A model generated the notes under the pieces. That model was given only the letters and a program-made list of their open reading frames with translations, was not told the origin of the DNA and ran no database searches. This document shows positions 10,810-23,135 of a stretch of 38,152 bases of DNA, piece after piece. The DNA comes from Apophysomyces variabilis (lineage: Eukaryota > Mucoromycota > Mucoromycetes > Mucorales > Mucoraceae): the NCBI GenBank assembly GCA_002749535.1, contig MZZL01000392.1:516385-554536 (forward strand). The letters are read 5' to 3'. The translations under genes and the position numbers were made by a program. The first letter of the stretch is position 1. Each line of letters starts with the position of its first letter.

Positions 10810-13289
10810 ATGACAACCCAGATGGTCTCCCGATTCCGAGTCAAGAAGCTCTCCAACAAGCACCTGCTGCCTGTCTATAAGGAGTCGCAACTACCTGACC
10901 TAGTCGACGTAGCCAATATTCAACGAGCCGCCCCTCAGATAGAGACAGGCGTTGAGAAGGAGGAGGAGGAGGAGGTATGTGATTCCTTTATAATACGAAA
11001 TATACAGTGGCGCAGGTAAGCTTCTAAATAGAACTGACCTCACCCCTCTCTCTCTCTCTTTCTCTGTCCCCAAATATAGCATGACCTACAGGCTGCAATT
11101 TCGGCTGCTCAAGCTGCAGTGACCACCGGAGCCAAAGTCGAACGCTATATTCCCACACCTGATGCTTCACGCGTTATTTCTCTAGATAGTTATCATGCAT
11201 TATACAGAAAGAAGTTCAAAGAACCTTCAACCCTTATCCGTTTTTCATCCACTGTCGAAGACGTCATCGGTTGTCCATATGTGATGGATGAAGAGGACGA
11301 AGCCTTCCTCAAGCTACATAATACGGACAAAGATTCAAAATTCGAACTGGAAGAATTCGAAGCCATTATGTGGCAGTTTGAATCCATCACAAATCAACAA
11401 CTTCCTCATCTGAACTTGGTAAAGGAAAAAGAAAAGATAAAAAGAAGGCTACACTGGGATGAGTTAGTTCTCCTCCTGCCATTTTTTCTTTCAAACTGTA
11501 TAACTCATCCCTCTTTGTTTTTCTTTTTTTTCCTTTCTCTGTCTCTTTTCTCTCCTTTCATGTCGTCTTTGGATGATGAACCTAGGATCCTTCACAGATC
11601 CCGTCTTATGCCGATTTCTTTACCATGGTCCCGGCGAATTCTTTTTTGTCCACCGTGTCCAAGAATCTAGAGCCAATTTATATTCACTGGACCGGTCGTC
11701 GTCGGAAACGTGGTGGTCAATGCATTTTACCCACTTTGAAATACGAAGATCTACTCAAGGGGGAGATTGATCCCTATGTGTGTTTCCGACGAAGAGAGAC
11801 GAAGCCGGTTCGGAAGACAAGACGGACCGATCAGCAATCCCTCGAACGATTACGGAAACTACGTACGGAAATGGAAATGGCTAGAAATTTGTTGGAAATG
11901 GTGCTGCGACGAGAAAAGTTCCGCAAGGAAGATTTGGTGTTGGAACATACCGTTTTCGACCGGAAATGCAAATTACGTGAATACCAGCGCATACTCGGCA
12001 TCAAAGAAGATGAGGACCTATTGCCTTTGCCAAAGAAGAAACGTAAATCGTTGGAGCCAAGCTCCTCTGGGTAAAGGAAAAAAAGAAAATAAGATAAAGA
12101 AGGGAGTCAACGTTTGGCCTCTAAATAACTTCTTTTTGTTGCAGGACTACGATCAAGATACCCCTCAGTCGCCTTAAACGGGATGGAGCAGAGCTGCATC
12201 CAGAGAAGTCACCTATCGAACAGGCCGTTGAAGCATCACTTGAACGCAAAAGAGAAAAGGATGAACCATTTGAAGATACCACAGAAGTAAGCAAAGAATC
12301 CCCGTTTGCATCTGTTTCTCTAAAATGCCTTTTGTTCTTCAGTGTCCTTATCAGCCTTTTCCATTGCCATTGCCTTGTCAATATTTTCAGCCCTTACCTT
12401 CTCTTAACACATCATTGCTCTATCGTAAACGTATTGGACGTAATGGCAGAGTTTTCATGGATCGTATACAGAAGCAACAGTCAGAAGCATTCAATGCTTA
12501 TGAATATGCTTTATCAAGACAATTCATGTTTGATACGGATGTCAACGACGACGAAAATAAGCCCTATTTAGTTGATACAATGGAAGAAAGGTAAGTCTAG
12601 TTCTTGGTTTTGTTGGGGAGCCAAGAATTTTAGGGGAGAGAAAGAAAGAGAAGGAAGGCTCAAATGTAGTTATTTAAGTTACCTCAAGCACCGAACACAA
12701 TTACTTTCCGAAACCGAACTCCGAAATCTTGTCACGATCCCCTTCCTTGCCCCATTAAATATGTCGGCCCACGCAATGAATATGCGTGCAGCCCAAAGAC
12801 AAGCCAACGGAAATATGATTACAGGAGACGGAAGTAACAGTAATAGTATTAATAACAGCAACAATAATCCTACCAATGGTGCTGGGGTAGCCCAACCCAA
12901 TCGATCCGTGACAGCAACCACCGTGCCGATGAAGCGGCAAACAAGCAGTCGCTCAAGACTCACGCCGCAGCAGCAAGCAGTCGCTATGGCCAATAATATG
13001 ATCGCCGCTAATATGGTTGCTGCTGTTAATGGAACAAATCCACATCGAACAGCTGTCCAGATGGCAGTAGCAGCAGCAGCACAACAGCAACAACATCAAC
13101 AGCAGCAGCAACAACAACAGCATGGTGAGTTTAAGCGTAAAGGTACACGATAAATAAATTCTAATATTGGTTCTTTTCCTTTTCTACTTTTCAGGTCCTC
13201 AAACATCCGTTATCATGGCACCTGCACCTTCTTCCCTTGCTTCCCACGTGAATGGGTCACCCCAACGGCAAACTACCCATGTCTCTTGA
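10810..13289 (+). CDS. EPL1: Enhancer of polycomb-like protein (NuA4 histone acetyltransferase subunit)
   Basis: Exons 10810-10974, 11080-11418, 11586-12070, 12145-12286, 12343-12590, 12679-13124 and 13195-13289 join in phase to 639 codons plus stop. The start is the ATG of MTTQMVSRFRVKKLS; the EPcA domain begins at once. Family landmarks are IETGVEKEEEEE followed by HDLQAAISAAQA, YIPTPDAS, STLIRFSSTVEDVIGCPY and YVCFRRRE. A charged helical segment with RRTDQQSLERLRKLR follows. The C-terminal third is low-complexity, with Asn/Ser runs and a Gln-rich stretch near residues 600-615. EPL1 bridges the Esa1 catalytic module to NuA4 and acts in the nucleus on histone H4/H2A acetylation (family knowledge). 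The intron 5 acceptor could instead lie 9 nt upstream (after GTAG at 12669), adding three residues. No lesion is seen; the gene looks functional. Confidence 0.93.
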
Positions 13290-14124
13290 AGTATATACCT
13301 TTATACCATTTCTTCACACTGTGATGCTTTCACACACAAACTCACACACGCGTACACACACACAAACAACCCCAAATTTACCATTCCCTTTCCTTATTTT
13401 ATCCCAAATGTACAGATTTTTTCCTTTTCCGTTCTTCTTTCTTTTTGCTCTTTGTTTCGGTTGTTTTCGATTCGTTTTCGTATGTATTCTCATGAACTGG
13501 CCTTTATTATTATTATTTCTAAAGAAAAGAATAGGGATTCCCTCACTGTTACCTTTCGTTAAGCGTTGTGGTTGGACAAATCGGGGAGAAATAGTTTGCA
13601 AGTTTTCCATGAAATGCAGTTGGCAAATGATCGTTTTTGTCACACAGCAGAATTTGGAAAGAAAGAAAGAAAGGGTTCACGCATATACAACGATACAAAA
13701 TGTGCTCCACAACATAACCTAAAGAAGCACTTTTTGCTTTTTGCACAAACAATACGTGAATTAGCCGATAGTTATCTGAAGCAAGGCTCTCCTTTGACAT
13801 CCCATGTCCGTTTGGAAGACATCTGCCCTTTCCTTTTGCCGGAAAACAAAATAAAAGAGAAAAAGACCAAAATCAACAGCATGCTAATAGAGATAATAAG
13901 AGTTAGAAAAAAAGTGAAAAAGAAATGAAAAAAGGACCATGTTTATCCTCCACCCTTACATACATCTGTACACGAGTATTGCTGTCAAATAAGATGAAAT
14001 CCCATCATGGACCATCGCTTGGTATCACGTGTGTAGATCAAATAGACACAGCAGAAAATAACAGATATCTACACTTTTTCTTTCTTTTCTATTTTCTTTC
14101 CTGTTGTTCACATTTCCACTGGTC
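13290..14124. other. EPL1-kinase intergenic region with CA-rich tract
   Basis: Contains a CA-rich simple-sequence stretch (about 13327-13368) just downstream of the EPL1 stop, probably in its 3' untranslated region, then T-rich and A-rich sequence. I see no additional exon that fits either neighbour. Confidence 0.5.
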
Positions 14125-15786
<1,662 letters not shown>

Positions 15787-15942
15787 ATAAACACGCAATG
15801 TCCCATTCCTCGTATCGAACTTTTCCTTGATATGCGTAGAATCAAGGTTTCATGGACTATCCTTCAAAGAAGACGCGCAAATAAGAAAAATTTATTTGTG
15901 CTTGTCTACCGTTGACACGGGTCCTTGCATGGTTCGCCAATT

Positions 15943-16098
15943 TCATGACAGAGATTTGTCCGAAGAAACTTGAAGAAAATAGAGCGCGAGCTTGTCCTTG
16001 CATTCCACAGCCTTTGTGGCCTTGACGAGATATTTACGGTCGTCAACTGTTCTTGTCAATATAATCTTAACGCAGGGAATGCCATCCCATAAGCTCAT
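15943..16098 (-). CDS. Small open reading frame, 51 codons, unknown
   Basis: An ATG at 16098 opens MSLWDGIPCVK, and the frame runs through RTVDDRKYLVKA and KDKLALYFLQVSSD to a TGA at 15943-15945. Composition is balanced and protein-like (alternating hydrophobic and charged residues), unlike the shadows around it. It could be a small gene or the last exon of a larger minus-strand gene whose other exons I cannot place. I do not recognise a family. Confidence 0.25.
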   Translation of the reverse strand: MSLWDGIPCVKIILTRTVDDRKYLVKATKAVECKDKLALYFLQVSSDKSLS

Positions 16099-16440
16099 TA
16101 CGGTTGACAAAGTGGAGGAGTTTCAATCGAATGATTGTTGCTGGCAAAGGGCGTATTGACCACTGGCTTAGCTACAAACGGGTATGGTCAAAGATTTAGA
16201 GACATTTTCTTTGGCATCTAATGGACAAGAGACATTCTAAAGCGTTTGCATAAAAATGATATATACCAATCAGAACGTCCAAGAATTGTATTGTTATGTT
16301 TCCTCTACATCTTAAGTACAAGCTAAGTTTGTGTCGAGTTCACTTGTCACGCACTATAAGCAATAGCTCAAAAACCATGTCGTTAAAAGGCGGCGGTCTT
16401 TATTGAAACAGTTGTACAATTAAACGACAAAGGGTCCGCA

Positions 16441-16824
16441 TCACTTTATATGTTGCACGTAAGCTCTTGTTTTAACTGCCTTAGGGCCCTGGGCAACCTT
16501 CGCCCAAATCACCGCAAGCACCACTCCATGTACGGAAAGATGACCCACAGACGAACCCATCGTCTTTGCAGCATCGATCCCATTCCAATATTCTGTCGCA
16601 ATCCGTGTAAGTTTTGCAGGATTAGTCGTTATCTGCCTTGCAAGTACGTCCCAAAGGGCCCATTTTAATGCATTAACCGATATCTTAACAAAGGCCCATA
16701 CCAAAGGTTGCAAAGACGGCAACGATATGTAGCAAACCAACGTGCATTGCTGAGTAATGTTAATCGAGAGTAAGATGTAGTTAAGACGGGCGTTGACTAC
16801 TGGAATCTGCTTTTGACAGCGCAA
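16441..16824 (-). CDS. Hypothetical protein or exon remnant, 127 codons
   Basis: The open frame starts MRCQKQIPVVNARL and contains two moderately hydrophobic segments (around TLVCYISLPSLQPLVWAF and VHGVVLAVIWAKV, possible membrane helices). A segment NPAKLTRIATEYWNGIDA looks protein-like. I do not recognise the family. Both a genuine small membrane protein and a fragment of a dead gene are possible. Confidence 0.3.
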   Translation of the reverse strand: MRCQKQIPVVNARLNYILLSINITQQCTLVCYISLPSLQPLVWAFVKISVNALKWALWDVLARQITTNPAKLTRIATEYWNGIDAAKTMGSSVGHLSVHGVVLAVIWAKVAQGPKAVKTRAYVQHIK

Positions 16825-17639
16825 AATGGCGAGCTTTTATACGCTAATTTTGTCTAAGCATTTAAATTGTGTAACCGTCTGTATCTGGAACGGTACCCAC
16901 TCTTTCTGCAAGCCGTTTCTGCACGTACGCACGTACAGTTTTTCTGCGCTTTAGGCCTCTATATTAAATGTTGTATTACATTAAAATAGATGCCGCAAAT
17001 ACTTATATCTAGTATAACTGCTCGTAGTGAATAAGTAGATAGCTGTAGTACCTCATGGGTATCATGAGTTGAAGGCTGATAGAAAGTAAAACCAGTTGCT
17101 CGCTTTGCTCCATTGTAAACATATTTTTTCTACTCCCTGCAAGTATTGGCGTAGAATGAGAAGCATGCAACCCGATCTGTTTTCCTATCTACGTTATGAA
17201 CATCGGAAAACTCATAACTTTAACCATATTCAGTAAGCCAGGGTTTGCAGTTCACATTTAAACCCAGCAAAGGATTAGGTCGGACCGAACTGTATCTGTG
17301 ATCCAATGCCTTCATCCATTGCAACGCCCTATTAGCATTGCATGGTCAGATCTATCTTTGAGAAATCATGTCTAGCTATCATTTGTAATAACTGAATGTA
17401 CATCGAAAAAGTTGTCGATATATAATTCTTAGCTCAAGTGTGTTATGTTCATGCAATGATCAATGATCTCATGAAAGTCCCTAGAGTAACTTCTACAATA
17501 CACTGCATGTAGCTTTATGGCGAACCTAAAAGTGTTCTTGAATTCTAAATTTGAAAAGCTGGACAAGCAAAACGGGGCATATCAATGACAGCATGGGAAT
17601 TTCCAGTCTGACCGTCGTCAAACTGACGCCATGACAGCA

Positions 17640-19480
17640 GGATCCTCAGGATCCTCGAAATTCAAGGGGACACCCAACGAATCCCACGTGAAATCGTCGG
17701 CTTTGTCTAAAGATTAGAAAGTCTTCTTTACCAAGTCAACTCCTCTCCAACATGTCGTCGCTGGGAACATGCCCGCTCGAACCAGAGTCAATTTTCTTTT
17801 TGGATCTGTCGCCGATCCTCGCGCCATAACATTGTAAGTGATTGAATAATTATATGCATCACAACAGGAGTAATCAGATCTTCGGATATTTTGTTATTGC
17901 TCTCGTCGCTATGACTTTTATGGACCTTTCTAGTAACATTATCCATTTTTCTCTTTTAGAATCCTTAGCCGAACATATCAGTCAGGAATACCATGCAGTG
18001 TCACGCAGGGTAAAGGCATCTTTCCCTTGTATCCTTTACTGTATTATTATCGCTCGTTCTGTCTTACTTTATTCGTAAATCGATCCCCAGTGATTTTGAC
18101 AAACCGACTGTGTCTATAAGTGATTTGGAAGGAAACTAGGATCAAGCAAAACGACAGCTATCCGTTTCCTGGTCAACGCAAGTTTAATTTTCACTGCCTT
18201 TCTCCTTTAATGTTGTTCACTAGGTATGTTTCAATATCACCAAGTTCACCTTCAATTGGGACAAATCCGTGGTATATGTAGAAGTATCGGGTATGTACAT
18301 AATATGCGTTGGTAGGTTTTGTTTCCTCACATGGATTTTGTATAGCTTGTATGTCAATATGCAAAATAAACTGCTGTGATAAGACATTATTATATTTGAG
18401 GAAAACTGAAGCATTTTGTCAATCTTTCAATATGGAAATACAATTCCATAAGTTAAAACGATGATTGTAGCAGGCATACATTCATATACCTCCAAGCACC
18501 ATACGTGTGTTGTCGGGAAGATTGACAAGATATCACGAAGAAACTGATCTATAATGCTTACTTCTCTCAATCTTTTCTTACTTGCTGACCTGTTTTATCG
18601 TGGCTAACTCATATCATACCAACACATTGACATTCGCTTAGAGAATTTCGAAAAATCGCACGAGCAGTTGAAGGCTTAAGTATTAGAAACAAAAGCAGGT
18701 TTGACGAGGGCTACTCTTTCGGCCACTGAGAGCAACAATAATGGCGCTGAGGCTCCACCAACTTGATCCATAAGAATCATCAAGGCGCCTTATTCAAACA
18801 ATGATTTGAGTAAAGCGCATGCGTGGGGTGTCAACATAGGCCTGGTTAAGCAGAGTGTCATCAACCCGAAAGAGGAGATACCCGATGGTGTTGTGACTAC
18901 CACCTATATGTCTTCAATAACCTATGCAACCTAATTACCTACAAGCTGTTGATCGACCTAGATGCGAACCAAGGGCGCTACAATATGTATCAGAAGGATA
19001 TGCCTACCTAATTGAAAGGAGAGGGCATTGACAATCTGAAGAGATGGCCCTTCTCAAACACAACGTGTCTGCTGGATCAGTGGGAAAGGTTAAAGGACCT
19101 TGTAATACCTGTTACTAAAAGGTCGGAGCAATTGTACTAGTGTAAATGCCGAGATACTAGCATTTCTAGGGCTAAGACAGATACCATTGGCAAGGTAGGT
19201 TATACAGTATTTGCTTATAATTAAAATGTTTTCCTTGCATCATCTGGCAATAGTGTGCAGTAACCTTCACCTGGCACCGAAATAAGAAGGAAACAGAGTG
19301 TTTCTCAGTATCACGCCTTGCTAAGTCTTGAACAATAATGTAAATGAGTTAAGTTAATTCTGTTGTTCTATGTTTGCAGCTTGGAAGAGACTGCGAGACA
19401 AACGCATAAGAAGAACGGCGAATCCCTCGAACCATTCAGGTTGCTAATAAACGTAGAAAAGCTCACGAAAAAATAAATTA
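17640..19480 (+). pseudogene. Remnants of an unidentified multi-exon gene
   Basis: Several stretches read like coding sequence on the plus strand but are broken. Around 17760-18010, MPARTRVNFLF, then a GTAAGT...CAACAG intron, leads to a hydrophobic helix (GYFVIALVAMTFMDLSS) and EHISQEYHAVSRR. Around 18235-18290, CFNITKFTFNWDKSVVYVEVS follows a TTCACTAG acceptor. Around 18778-18930, APYSNNDLSKAHAW and NPKEEIPDGVVTT are open, and in another frame to about 19196 NLITYKLLIDLDANQ and LLDQWERLKDLVIPV continue with TAA and TAG inside. A last block (SLEPFRLLINVEKLTKK) ends near 19478. Several stops and frame changes argue for decay. Whether all blocks belong to one gene is uncertain, and I do not recognise the product. 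Confidence 0.35.
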
Positions 19481-20441
19481 AAGTGGATTTTTTATCCTAT
19501 TTTGGTTTCTACTGTTTTATTTGTTGCAACACGCATATAACAATGAAAAAGGACGCTAGAAGCTGGGAATAATTATGGGCAATGGGCGTGACTGCAGTCC
19601 CGCGAGCTTCTTCGGATTCGCCGTTAGCTAAAGCAGACAACTACGAATATGATGAAAGATCTTCCGCTGTAAAATGGGGCGAATCACTGAAACCTAAAAT
19701 GACAATACTGTACAGATAAGGGAAGGATAAGGTTTGCACGAAAGATGGGGTTATGGCGCAGTCAATATAAAGATGAGATAAAGACAACATCAGCTTTTAT
19801 GCAAATGGATGATTAATGAAAGATGCCCTACAGAGATGTATGGAAATGTATCTGCACATGATGCTCGTGTGTTGATATGGAATTTTCTTTTGTGCTGTTG
19901 GATTGGATCTTCCGTTCATGCAGTATCCTTAACAAGGAATCTTTGCTAATGTTCAATGTTTCCGTCTTGGGAAAAGAAAATGATACCTCCCTTTTTGAAA
20001 GATATGTGTCCCTGTGACGTAAAGCCTAGTAATTCAAATAAAGCGTCCTGCACCAGTTGTATCCTTTAGTTTGATGAACGTAAACATGATTTCTATCATT
20101 GGAAAGCTTTTTGGACACCCATGGTTACGTTCCTTAGCGCTGCACAGGCCCTGGCAAAAGAACATGTACTTGCAGCGGCAACGGCCTCAAGCATACCTGG
20201 TCATCTTATACGTTCTGAATAGATTTACTGAAATTTCTAAGATCTCTATTTGACAAAGGCATAAATAATAGAAAATAGCTGTTACAAAGTCTAAAGGCTG
20301 CAAGAAAACGCAAGAAAATTTGAAGATATTCGTCGCCAGTCTATAACATGAAATAAAAAGTATGGGACACCTTGATATAGGATAATTGATAGCTATCATC
20401 TACCAGTAATGATTGCTGACACTAATTGCGTAAGTGGCAAA
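19481..20441. other. Mostly non-coding interval
   Basis: Apart from a 45-codon frame listed separately, I see nothing that can be supported. It ends at the stop codon of the minus-strand Nudix gene, so its right part probably holds that gene's 3' untranslated region. Confidence 0.4.
19582..19719 (+). CDS. Small open reading frame, 45 codons, unknown
   Basis: Starts MGVTAVPRASSDSPLAKADN and ends KPKMTILYR. The stretch VKWGES loosely recalls HSP70-like (HSPA12-type) proteins of Mucoromycota, but it is too short to claim. It may be an exon remnant. Confidence 0.2.
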   Translation: MGVTAVPRASSDSPLAKADNYEYDERSSAVKWGESLKPKMTILYR

Positions 20442-21740
20442 CTACAGTTTATCCTTGCCATTTAAGTCCACTTTCTTGGGTCCTAGAAAGTCAAGCTTTC
20501 GACGAAGGCGACAGCTAATATCGACGTAATCTTTCTCGTTGTCAGCAGTTATTATCCCATTCCGCATCAGAAAGTCGACAGTAACTATAGAAGTTCAGAG
20601 ACCAGCATAATTAGGTTTGTCAAGCCTACCTAAAACACTGTCTGGATTCCACTCCCCGTTTAACAATGTCGTCAAAACCTAAGAATGGTGAGTTATGTCA
20701 TCGATGATCTCTTCATACCTTCTCCATTGGCCATAAATAAAAGCATTCAACTTCCCCGTCTCGAGGGGTGGGAGCAAAATCACACGGCAGCTGTAAATCG
20801 TAAACATATCTGTATCAAGCAAATTGAGTGCTAAAGCCAATGTAAATCTCCGCTATTTACTCTATCGCTGGGTAGCGTCCGTAAGATGTGTATGTGTAGT
20901 AAGAGACCACACCTGCACTCTGAGCCTAGAGTAGAGCAGTTTAGATTGTTACGGTATTTACTTGTCGCTTTATTCTTCTTTACATTTTGTGCAATGTGAA
21001 CTGGTATGCTCGCTTCTTCGTCACACTCTTTGACTATAGTTTCTTTGAAGGAATGCTTGTACGCAATACCTCCGGCTACCTATCGGCAACAGTTAAACAA
21101 GACTTTTCTCTTTGAATAAGCGTTTCCTACGCAATTATCAAGTAATCCAGGCCATGTGGATTTCGTCAGCGCACGCCGCGCTACCCATAGTTTGATGGAT
21201 CCATCGCTGCAACGGACATAACAATTTAGATACACACCAAATGTAACCACCCCTAATAAGGGAGCTGCTGCTCGCTCTATGACGAAAGCCACGTTGTCTT
21301 GCCGAGATATATCTGTGTACACAGGATAAAGTTCATTTCTCCAACCTTTTTTTGGAAAAAAAAAGAGTAAAAGCTTAGGACAAAGTAAAACTTATCCGTT
21401 GAGTCAGCACTAAGGAAACATCACCTTCTAGACTTTTAAACTTATTTTGATGTCTCCATTCATTCATAAGTCTTTCTATCACTTTGGTTCTTTTATCGAA
21501 TGAATCAACCCAGGCTGCAAACTGAATATGAGAGTTGTCAAAAAATTCGAAAGGAGAAGGAGATACTGCTTTGGAATATTCTTGCAACGCAATGGCAACC
21601 TCAGGCACAACATGTCCAACGATATGAGGTCCTAGCATGAACGGGATGTAGTTATGGATCGCCTCTGTACTCTTCGTATCACGTTCATAGGGAAAGTTGT
21701 CGCAGTTCGCAACTAATTCGAGGAGATTCTTAAAGCCCAT
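20442..21740 (-). CDS. Nudix hydrolase with DUF4743-like N-terminal domain (Tnr3-type)
   Basis: Seven exons on the minus strand (21740-21425, 21345-21131, 21079-20984, 20925-20861, 20809-20719, 20678-20630, 20584-20442) join in phase to 324 codons plus stop, with introns of 40-79 nt. The N-terminal half has MGFKNLLELV, CDNFPYER, the WRNELYPVY motif, an IERAAAPLLGV segment and WVARRALTKSTWPGLLDN. The Nudix box follows across exon 3 (VAGGIAYKHSFKETIVKE then CDEEASIP). C-terminal hallmarks are YVYDLQLP, DGEVECFYLW and VDFLMRNGII. The family hydrolyses nucleoside-diphosphate-linked substrates; the relatives include the Nudix part of S. pombe Tnr3 (linked to damaged thiamine diphosphate). The start is the second in-frame ATG (21740), because it aligns with the family start; an ATG at 21767 would add nine residues. 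No lesion is seen. Confidence 0.88.
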
Positions 21741-22084
21741 TTTAACCGTAGTAATGGAAAAGCACAATCGCTACTGTAATAACAGGGTTATTACTGCGAC
21801 GTCACCCTAATTGGTGCGTTTTCTGTTGAGTATGATAATTGACCAACTTTATTTGTAGTAAAAAGCGAAGAGACCGACATCAACTCGATTGGGCTAGAAT
21901 TTAGAAATAGACGAACATTGCAAAAGTAATGTCATCAGCGTAGCACGGCCTGAAGGGATCGGCGCAGCCGCTTTTCATTAGTTTTTACGCTTCACTACGT
22001 CGTACCATCCTTTTTGGACAGCTGAGGCAATGATTCACCAAATCGAAAGACAAAGCTTTATTCGAAGGCACTCTGCGCCACTTT
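21741..22084. other. Nudix upstream region up to the duplication border
   Basis: Probably holds the Nudix promoter. No gene is seen. Homology to the second duplication unit starts abruptly at TTAACATCAATGG (about 22085). Confidence 0.5.
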
Positions 22085-22644
22085 TTAACATCAATGGTCT
22101 TGAGATTTAAAAAGGGTGAGACCGTAAATGGATACAGCACCAACAACAACCGGCAACAATATCCAGAAACAAACGGAGTGATAGGCTTTAAGATTGATTT
22201 TCGCATTGTGTATGATCGGAATGGGACGGAAATGGATCTTGGTGCCGCTGAAGTTGCTATCAATTCCCGCTGTGAAAACAAAATCATTCATGACCAGAGC
22301 AAGCTTTTGCGAGAAGCAAAGGATATCACTGACTCTCACCGCTCGTCTTAGTTAAACAACTACTTTGGCTGGATAATCCAAACTTGCAAGAGTAGAAGGC
22401 TCATGTTCGGCTGTTAATCAGAAATTGAAATTCTGAAGATGAGGGGGACTTGGACAAGCTGGACAAAACACTGACGTCTCTGCAGACTTTGATCGTAAGC
22501 CTACGTTCGCTCTATTTTTATCTGAGGAGAGAAGCTCAAAACTTTTCTAACCATAGATGGACTTGGAATTGCGAGCGAGAAGAATTATATGTCAGAGTAA
22601 TACCGTTAATGAATGCGCATCAAGCTGGCTTACACTATGGGAAG

Positions 22645-22698
22645 TGGTTCCTGATGTGCTGCTTTTCATTAAGTAAAGAAAGAGTACATCAGGAACCA
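22645..22698. repeat. Hairpin repeat 1 in the MITE
   Basis: TGGTTCCTGATGTGCT (22645-22660) pairs with AGTACATCAGGAACCA (22683-22698) with one mismatch. The arm sequence is shared with the hairpin at 299-349. Confidence 0.75.
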
Positions 22699-22729
22699 AA
22701 GTTTCAGAGTCTGCTGCAGAATGTAACGT

Positions 22730-22780
22730 TGGTTCCCGATGGACTATTTTATATTATAGAAAATAGTACATCAGGAACCA
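22730..22780. repeat. Hairpin repeat 2 in the MITE
   Basis: The arms of 21 bases at 22730-22750 and 22760-22780 pair at 19 positions around a 9-nt loop. The outer part again reads GGTTCC...GGAACC. Confidence 0.8.
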
Positions 22781-23135
22781 GAAATAGTTCAATAGGAACT
22801 GATAGAGACCAGAATGAACCCACATTTCCCATAGTGTTAGAGAAGTTTTCAACTGTGAGAAGCCTAGTGAAGCAGACATAACTTCCTTGAAGCACTATCA
22901 AACACCTACGTATTACTCCCCAGCTCAAAAAGACAGAACAAAATCAGTGGTAATAGAAGGTGTTTATGGGAGACTCTGTTTGAAAAGGAAAAATAGGATA
23001 GAATACCAGTCAACATTGGTTTCAGTACTCGAGGAAACAAGAAAAAGAGACGAAATGCCGAAGACATTTGGCGCAACGAATGTAGCGGTGAAACCTCCGA
23101 GAGTAATCCCTATGAACAATATGATTCTCTATTAA

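Larger units (their letters stand above)
15787..17639. other. Gene-poor stretch downstream of the kinase
   Basis: Apart from the two weak minus-strand open frames listed separately (15943-16098 and 16441-16824), I see no gene, no TIRs and no RNA signature in this stretch. Confidence 0.4.
22633..22836. mobile_element. CACTA-type MITE (family I), 204 bp, with TTA target duplication
   Basis: The element is bounded by CACTATGGGAA (22633) and TTCCCATAGTG (ending 22836) and flanked by TTA on both sides (22630-22632 and 22837-22839). The paralogous copy B has a single TTA (34548-34550) between matching flanks, which gives a clean empty site. CACTA start bases plus a 3-bp duplication place it in the CACTA (CMC/EnSpm) superfamily. 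It has no coding capacity of its own and carries two hairpin repeats. Its ends nearly match the 1-398 element. Confidence 0.9.
22085..23135 (+). pseudogene. Gene X copy A: 5'-truncated, with an in-frame MITE
   Basis: An uncharacterised protein family shared with copy B (27377-34897). Readable parts are FKKGETVNG, TNGVIGFKIDFRIVYDRNG, NSRCENKI, KLLREAKDITDSHRSS, RWTWNCEREELYVRV and, in a later frame, DITSLKHYQ, TYYSPAQKDRTKSVV and YGRLCLKRKNR. The 5' part present in copy B is missing. There is a TAG right after DSHRSS (copy B reads SSYLNN) and a frame change between the two last blocks. The 204-bp MITE at 22633-22836 keeps the local frame open. The C-terminus is a few codons shorter than in copy B owing to an earlier TAA. 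No function can be assigned. Confidence 0.6.

Noticed and set aside
12679..12993. Minus-strand hydrophobic open frame over EPL1 exon 6
   Set aside because: An artefact of Asn/Gln/Ala-rich codons read in reverse; EPL1 phase is secure.
13327..13368. CA-rich tract as a CRISPR or tandem array
   Set aside because: Simple sequence without spaced unique units; a eukaryotic context makes CRISPR implausible.
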